Source of the DNA: Mageeibacillus sp. UBA1193
GTDB lineage: Bacteria > Bacillota > Clostridia > Saccharofermentanales > Saccharofermentanaceae
Assembly: GCA_002310155.1 (NCBI GenBank)
Contig: DBYF01000006.1
Location: 27,596 to 34,684 of the forward strand
Direction: 5' to 3'
Length of the DNA: 7,089 bases
The position numbers were made by a program, and so were the translations under genes. The notes beneath the pieces were generated by a model. The model was not told where the DNA came from, made no database searches, and worked only from the letters and a program-made list of their open reading frames with translations. This document shows, one piece after another, positions 1 through 3,546 of this stretch (position 1 is its first letter; each line of letters opens with the position of its first letter).

Positions 1-353
1 TCACGCTCGAGCAGATAGTAATCATCGAAGCCCTTTTCCCAGTTGATCGTAAAGAACGGCACTACATCTGTTAAATCCACATCCAGACCGATCTCCTCAA
101 GGAGTTCTCTGTGTGCCGCGTCCTGCGATGTCTCCCCGGCCTGAGAACAGCCACCGACAGAGAGATCCCACATGTTCGACCAGTCACTCTTAAACGGCTG
201 GCGCTGCTGGATCAGCATCTTTCCTTCGGAGTTGAAAATACAGATATGTACGACCATGCGGAACTGTCCCGGTGCCGCCTTCTCGCCACGTGTCACGACC
301 GCGCCTGTCTTAATGCGGTGAATATCATATGCATCCCACTGTTCTTTTCCCAT
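1..353 (-). CDS. Nudix hydrolase, IPP-isomerase-like/YfcD-type, 3' end cut by window edge
   Basis: The first 117 residues are visible and the reading frame is open to the window edge. A full Nudix box (G-x5-E-x7-R-E-U-x-E-E-x-G-U) is present at about residues 68-90: Gly68, Glu74, then REL at 82-84, Glu86-Glu87 and Gly89-Leu90. The acidic residues bind the divalent metals used to cleave nucleoside-diphosphate-X substrates. The N-terminus (WDAYDIHRIKTG, then a QQR segment near 49-51 and MWDLSVGG before the box) resembles the isopentenyl-diphosphate-isomerase-like Nudix group that includes E. coli YfcD. The substrate of that group is not well defined, so none is assigned. The ATG at 351-353 is chosen because AAAGGAG (minus strand, 366-360) lies 6 nt upstream. 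The gene follows GH43 with an 80-nt gap holding a hairpin. About 50-60 C-terminal residues are probably missing, judging from family length. Confidence 0.93.
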   Translation of the reverse strand, partial: MGKEQWDAYDIHRIKTGAVVTRGEKAAPGQFRMVVHICIFNSEGKMLIQQRQPFKSDWSNMWDLSVGGCSQAGETSQDAAHRELLEEIGLDVDLTDVVPFFTINWEKGFDDYYLLER

Positions 354-382
354 AGTAAACTCCTTTGTCCCCTGAATGAAGA

Positions 383-406
383 AGCGTTTCCTTTTCGGGA
401 AACGCT
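383..406 (-). terminator. Probable intrinsic terminator after GH43
   Basis: A perfect 9-bp inverted repeat (AGCGTTTCC at 383-391 and GGAAACGCT at 398-406) has a 6-nt loop and starts 28 nt after the GH43 stop. In the minus-strand RNA the stem is followed by a mixed U-rich run (UCUUCAUU), which is weaker than a pure U tract. The plus-strand side is also T-rich, so the hairpin could work in both directions, but no plus-strand gene needs it. Some read-through into the Nudix gene is plausible, because no clear separate promoter was seen for that gene. Confidence 0.55.
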
Positions 407-433
407 CCGTTTCTTTTCATTTTAATCCGCGTA

Positions 434-1405
434 TCAGTTCTCGTACGGCTTGATGGTCTGGATCGTGCCATCCTCGTTGTACTTGAGTTCTGTGTACTTA
501 ACACAGCGACGGTGGTTGATACCGTTGCTGAGCTCACAGTCGTGATAGAACAGATACCACTTACCCTGATACTCAACGATCGAGTGGTGTGTCGTCCAAC
601 CGATTACCGGCTCCATGATGCGTCCTCTATATGTGAAAGGACCGTCTGGATTCTCGGATGTCGCGTATACGAGATAGTGTGTCGTACCTGTAGAGTAAGA
701 GAGGTAATAAAGTCCATTGTACTTGTGCATCCACGGACCTTCGAAATATCTTCTTTCCTCATCCTCAGCGAGAAGCGGGTTACCGTTCTCATCCAGGATC
801 TCGAGGTGCTTCGGCTCTGTCTTAAAGGACTTCATGTCGTCATTGAGTTCAGCGAACATCGGTCCAAGTGCCTTGTCTTTTCCAGCCGGGCGCGGTGTGT
901 TCTCATCGAACTTACCTGTCTGCCACATCTCGAGCTGACCGCCCCAGAGACCGCCGTAGTAGATGTAGGAACGTCCGTCATCATCTACGAGAACTGCCGG
1001 GTCGATACTGTAGGAACCCTCGATGTAGTTGTCTTCCGGTGTAAAAGGGCCTTCCGGCTTATCAGATACAGCAACACCGATACGGAAGATGCCGTCCTTG
1101 TCACGAGCCGGGAAATAGAGGTAATACTTACCGTTCTTATATGCACAGTCCGGAGCCCACATCTGCTTGCTGACCCACGGGATATTCTTCATGTGAAGAG
1201 CTTCGCCGTTATCGACGCAGTCTGCCTCGAGGTTATCGAGGGAAAGAATGTGGTAGTCTTCCATTCTGTACTCGTCACCATCGTCGTTATCCTCGCCGTC
1301 ATGCGGGATATCGTGAGACGGATAGACGTAGATCTTGCCGTTAAAAACATGTGCAGACGGGTCTGCTGTAAAAATATGAGTTACAAGTGGCGTTCTTTCT
1401 TTCAT
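434..1405 (-). CDS. Glycoside hydrolase family 43, beta-xylosidase/alpha-L-arabinofuranosidase type, cytoplasmic
   Basis: This 323-residue protein is a single five-bladed beta-propeller GH43 domain that would remove xylose or arabinose from the ends of xylan-derived oligosaccharides. The inverting catalytic triad is visible: general base Asp15 in FTADPSAHVF, pKa-modulating Asp135 in YSIDPAVLVDDDG, and general acid Glu222 in FEGPW. WAPD at 83-86 and the GWTTHHS segment at 269-275 are also typical; a histidine there often contacts a central divalent metal in this family. There is no signal peptide or extra carbohydrate-binding domain, so a cytoplasmic role on imported oligosaccharides is inferred. 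The ATG is supported by GGGAG (1419-1415) 9 nt upstream. The gene lies 51 nt after mntP, without a terminator between them, and may share its transcript or use the promoter candidate at 1432-1460. The choice between xylosidase and arabinofuranosidase cannot be made from motifs alone. Confidence 0.93.
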   Translation of the reverse strand: MKERTPLVTHIFTADPSAHVFNGKIYVYPSHDIPHDGEDNDDGDEYRMEDYHILSLDNLEADCVDNGEALHMKNIPWVSKQMWAPDCAYKNGKYYLYFPARDKDGIFRIGVAVSDKPEGPFTPEDNYIEGSYSIDPAVLVDDDGRSYIYYGGLWGGQLEMWQTGKFDENTPRPAGKDKALGPMFAELNDDMKSFKTEPKHLEILDENGNPLLAEDEERRYFEGPWMHKYNGLYYLSYSTGTTHYLVYATSENPDGPFTYRGRIMEPVIGWTTHHSIVEYQGKWYLFYHDCELSNGINHRRCVKYTELKYNEDGTIQTIKPYEN

Positions 1406-1431
1406 AGTCGAATTCTCCCATTCACCGAATA

Positions 1432-1460
1432 CATATATAATAACATATTATGAATTTCAA
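1432..1460 (-). promoter_or_regulatory. Candidate sigma-70-type promoter for GH43
   Basis: On the minus strand TTGAAA (1460-1455) is followed after 17 nt by TATATG (1437-1432), in an AT-rich stretch that stands out from its surroundings. The -35 element overlaps the mntP stop codon. Initiation near 1425 would give a leader of about 20 nt carrying the GH43 ribosome binding site. A small inverted repeat, TAATA-ACA-TATTA (1438-1450), sits in the spacer between -35 and -10, where a repressor could bind. This is inferred from consensus match only. Confidence 0.5.
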
Positions 1461-2041
1461 AACATCCCTGTTATGAATATCTCTAAACCGATTAAGATGA
1501 GTATCACGCCACCGAAGATCTGCGCTTTTGACGAAAAACGCATACCGAACTTTTTCCCGAGGAATAGTCCGATCATACAAATCACAAATGTCACCGCGCC
1601 GATGATCAGGGCCGCTGTGACGGCCGCAAGTACACCATACTCCGCGATCGTAAATCCAACGGACAGCGCGTCGATCGAGGTCGCGATCCCCATCAGGAAA
1701 AGCTCATGATTCCCCATCTTTGCGGGGTCTTCGTCATCTTTCTTCTTCCTGACACCTTCGTAGATCATCTTGCCGCCGATGAAAGAAAGCAAGATCAGCG
1801 CGATCCACGGGATGCACTTCTCAAAAGCCGCGAAATACTCAAGGATCGTGTGTACGCATATCCAGCCGATCAAAGGCATGACTGCCTGAAAAGAACCAAA
1901 CACGCCGGCGATCTTACTCATTCTGGGAAGCTTGATCTTCGGCTCACGCAGGCCGTTGGCCAGAGACACAGAGAATGCGTCCATTGCCAGGCCTACGCCG
2001 AGCAGTATATTATTAAATATGAATAAGATGATCTTATACAC
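1457..2041 (-). CDS. mntP: Manganese efflux pump MntP (DUF204 family)
   Basis: This six-helix inner-membrane protein exports Mn2+ and protects against manganese excess. The GTG start at 2041 gives 194 residues, close to the family's usual length of about 190. Both family signature repeats are present: GVGLAMDAFSVSLANG (Asp21 in TM1) and GIATSIDALSVGF (Asp124 in TM4). These duplicated acidic helices form the ion path. FGSFQAVMPLIG precedes TM3, a charged KKKDDED loop lies mid-protein, and TM5-TM6 close it. The frame also opens at a TTG at 2071, ten codons earlier, but GGAG lies 6 nt upstream of the GTG and nothing comparable precedes the TTG. The gene follows the MFS gene by 47 nt and precedes GH43 by 51 nt. 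MntP genes are often under a yybP-ykoY manganese riboswitch or MntR; neither is recognisable immediately upstream. Confidence 0.93.
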   Translation of the reverse strand: MYKIILFIFNNILLGVGLAMDAFSVSLANGLREPKIKLPRMSKIAGVFGSFQAVMPLIGWICVHTILEYFAAFEKCIPWIALILLSFIGGKMIYEGVRKKKDDEDPAKMGNHELFLMGIATSIDALSVGFTIAEYGVLAAVTAALIIGAVTFVICMIGLFLGKKFGMRFSSKAQIFGGVILILIGLEIFITGMF

Positions 2042-2047
2042 TGAAAG

Positions 2048-2051
2048 CTCC
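2048..2051 (-). promoter_or_regulatory. Ribosome binding site that decides the mntP start
   Basis: GGAG on the minus strand, six nucleotides before the GTG at 2041-2039. It lies inside the region that would be coding if the upstream TTG (2071) were used. It therefore argues for the shorter protein, whose N-terminus also matches the usual MntP length ahead of the first DAF motif. Confidence 0.75.
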
Positions 2052-2070
2052 AAATCAAAAACTAGAAGCA

Positions 2071-2076
2071 ATTATA
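2071..2076 (-). promoter_or_regulatory. Possible -10 box for mntP
   Basis: A perfect TATAAT on the minus strand lies 13 nt after the MFS stop codon. Initiation about 7 nt downstream would give a short leader containing the GGAG for the GTG start and would exclude the TTG start. The matching -35 region (near 2094-2099) is poor, so this is a weak call. mntP may instead be read only from the MFS transcript. Confidence 0.3.
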
Positions 2077-2088
2077 CTTTCTTCGCAC

Positions 2089-3213
2089 TCAAAATACCAG
2101 TCCCGCGACCGGTGAAAGAACGATCATGACGACCGAGAAGCAGAAACTGCTAACCGAGATCAGCGTCGCTCTCGATGTCTCCGGCACCATGTTGTTGAGT
2201 GTCACGTCCGACCGGATCTGGATGAGATCATCCGAGAAGGCCGACACACAGCCTCCCATCATCATGATCCAGGGATTCCCGGTAAACGCGCATGCTGTAC
2301 CGGCAAGGACCATGATCATACTAAAGCTGAAGATCCGTCCGAGCTTTATATTCTTTGCTTTCTCTGCCATAACAGAACCGAAAACACCGCCTAAATACAT
2401 GACACAGAGCATCGGTCCGAGTGCGATGCGTCCGGCGCCTGCATCCTGCAGTTTCTCCTGAAGTGCGAAAAGAAGAAGTGTATCCACTGCGCCGACCATG
2501 GCATTTCGGAAGATCAGCCGTGTCGCTTCGCGGTTTGACTTCAGGAACTGGAGGCTTTCTCTGTAGCAGTCCGCAAACCTCTTTTTCAGGGACAGGTTCT
2601 TTTTCTTAAGAACGACCTTATTCTCCTTAAGAGTCAGAAGGATCAGAAGCTGGATCTCCCCAAGCACGACTGACAGCAGTTCCGCGTTGATGTATCCCAT
2701 CCAGAGCGCCAGTCCGGCAGAGAGAGATGCCAGTCCGACGGCGACGCGGTAGATGACTGACTGCATGGACGCGAAGTGGTCGTATTCTTCGGTTTTATCG
2801 ACTTCTTTCAGTGTGTCAAACGCCAGCGCCGCATCCGTTCCCGACGAATAGTTATACGACAGCGCCGAGAGGCTGATCGACAGAAGGACACCCGCGTAAC
2901 TGTTGATCATGATCATGGCCAGGCAGCTCGATATGCCGAACAGGCACGACAGGATCAGGGTCTTCTTTCTTCCGAAGACATCCGCGATCAGCCCGGACGG
3001 AATCTCGTTGGCCAGACTTACGATATGGAACACCGTCTCCGCGAGCATGATCTCTTTCATGGAAAACCCGCGGGATGCCAGAAGCGCCACCCACGCCGCA
3101 GACGCGATATGGATGTTGCCGAGGAAATTCAGGAAGTTCAGCTTGTGAAGCTGTGTTTTGGCCCGCTCATATTTGCGAGGATAGATCTTATTGGAATCAG
3201 ATATTACAGACAT
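2089..3213 (-). CDS. Major facilitator superfamily transporter, exporter-like, apparently lacking TM12
   Basis: This 374-residue integral membrane protein has the MFS motif A between TM2 and TM3 (residues 74-84, GLIADVFGRKK). The NEIPSG segment before it and the long basic central loop (about 197-230) fit the common Firmicute MFS group usually annotated as drug or metabolite exporters. The substrate is unknown. Predicted helices by eye: about 26-46, 55-78, 86-104, 106-130, 150-172, 176-195, 231-251, 263-282, 293-310, 314-332 and 349-373. That makes eleven, and the protein ends LSPVAGLVF where family members usually continue through TM12. The ATG has an excellent AAAGGAG (3227-3221) 7 nt upstream. 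That site can be paired by an upstream segment of a long leader, which suggests translational control. mntP follows 47 nt downstream with no terminator between, so the two may be co-transcribed. Confidence 0.9.
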   Translation of the reverse strand: MSVISDSNKIYPRKYERAKTQLHKLNFLNFLGNIHIASAAWVALLASRGFSMKEIMLAETVFHIVSLANEIPSGLIADVFGRKKTLILSCLFGISSCLAMIMINSYAGVLLSISLSALSYNYSSGTDAALAFDTLKEVDKTEEYDHFASMQSVIYRVAVGLASLSAGLALWMGYINAELLSVVLGEIQLLILLTLKENKVVLKKKNLSLKKRFADCYRESLQFLKSNREATRLIFRNAMVGAVDTLLLFALQEKLQDAGAGRIALGPMLCVMYLGGVFGSVMAEKAKNIKLGRIFSFSMIMVLAGTACAFTGNPWIMMMGGCVSAFSDDLIQIRSDVTLNNMVPETSRATLISVSSFCFSVVMIVLSPVAGLVF

Positions 3214-3220
3214 AAAAAAT

Positions 3221-3254
3221 CTCCTTTAAACTTAGAATCGGAAAGCTCAAGGAG
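3221..3254 (-). promoter_or_regulatory. Shine-Dalgarno-sequestering hairpin in front of the MFS gene
   Basis: CTCCTT (minus 3254-3249) is the exact complement of AAGGAG (3226-3221), the MFS ribosome binding site. The 22-nt region between can add a CTT/AAG pair (3246-3244 with 3233-3231). When formed, this hairpin would block translation. CTCCTT could instead pair with AAGGGG of the second CCAAAGGG copy (3350-3345, one G-U pair), which would free the ribosome binding site. The first pairing is seen directly; the switching is inference. Confidence 0.55.
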
Positions 3255-3260
3255 TTATCT

Positions 3261-3281
3261 GCGCTATATTCGAAAAGCACT
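3261..3281 (+). repeat. Short intergenic repeat words, copy 1
   Basis: GCGCTATATT (3261-3270) is directly followed by CGAAAAGCACT (3271-3281), then by CGT and CCGCGG a few bases on. The same two words occur in reverse orientation and swapped order at 6459-6487. This copy lies within the leader of the MFS gene. Confidence 0.4.
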
Positions 3282-3447
3282 GTCGTGCCGCGGTTTTATG
3301 GCATTCTTCCGTGCGGTGTCAGTTCCTGAAAATGGGCGCAGTAACCCCTTTGGAACTTCGGTCGGAACCGTTCATGAGATGAATATTGACTGTGATCCAA
3401 TGCATATTCTGCGTCCCTTTGGTGCGCCCTTTCGTAAGATTTTCTAA

Positions 3448-3476
3448 ATCATATCATAGAAAAACGGGATGCTCAA
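3448..3476 (-). promoter_or_regulatory. Candidate promoter for the MFS transcript
   Basis: On the minus strand TTGAGC (3476-3471) is followed after exactly 17 nt by TATGAT (3453-3448). The -10 is a 5/6 match and the -35 a 4/6 match. The -35 lies in the loop and stem of the GH3 terminator, so terminator and promoter overlap. Initiation near 3441 would give a leader of about 228 nt that includes the whole predicted fold. Support is by consensus only. Confidence 0.35.
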
Positions 3477-3489
3477 TAGGGCATCCCGT
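3459..3489 (-). terminator. Intrinsic terminator of the GH3 gene
   Basis: ACGGGATGC and GCATCCCGT (3464-3472 and 3481-3489) form a perfect 9-bp GC-rich stem with an 8-nt loop. In the minus-strand RNA it is followed by a U run (UUUU, then C). It begins 57 nt after the GH3 stop codon and is oriented correctly for that gene. Confidence 0.9.
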
Positions 3490-3546
3490 CTCCTGTTATA
3501 TACCATTAGTTTATCAGTTGGTTCCGCCTCTCCCCGGCGGTTCTGA

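Larger units (their letters stand above)
3214..3441 (-). ncRNA. Candidate structured 5' leader (riboswitch-like) of the MFS gene
   Basis: The stretch between the GH3 terminator and the MFS start carries no credible gene. The minus-strand RNA can form a closing stem of GGGCGCA (3429-3423) with TGCGCCC (3340-3334). Inside it are two hairpins: GAATAT (3409-3404) with ATATTC (3386-3381), and CGGT-TCCG-ACCG (3370-3359), extended by GAA/TTC with a small bulge. The two strands joining these helices each contain CCAAAGGG (3422-3415 and 3353-3346), giving a symmetric three-way junction. About 80 nt further on, CTCCTT (3254-3249) can mask the ribosome binding site. The layout is that of an aptamer plus expression platform. 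I do not recognise it as a known riboswitch class. The folds were found by eye and are not energy-scored; CGCAG (3413-3409) with CTGCG (3341-3337) is a competing pairing. Confidence 0.45.

Noticed and set aside
512..1453. Long open frame on the plus strand (313 codons) opposite GH43
   Set aside because: It is antisense to a GH43 gene with all catalytic residues intact, has no family motif, and reflects codon bias of the real gene.
2042..2088. yybP-ykoY manganese riboswitch before mntP
   Set aside because: The gap is only 47 nt and shows none of the conserved segments, so it is too short to hold the aptamer.
3271..3320. T-box-like sequence (ACCGCGG in the MFS leader)
   Set aside because: The rest of the conserved AGGGTGGNACCGCG core is absent, there is no terminator hairpin before the MFS start, and an MFS exporter is an unlikely T-box target.
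3319..3375. Small frame in the MFS leader encoding MNGSDRSSKGVTAPIFRN, considered as an attenuator leader peptide
   Set aside because: It has no ribosome binding site, no run of a single regulatory amino acid, and no terminator/antiterminator pair after it.
2776..3447. Plus-strand open frame (223 codons) covering the MFS 5' end and leader
   Set aside because: It is very rich in Arg and His, has no recognisable domain, and runs opposite the MFS coding region. It is an antisense shadow.
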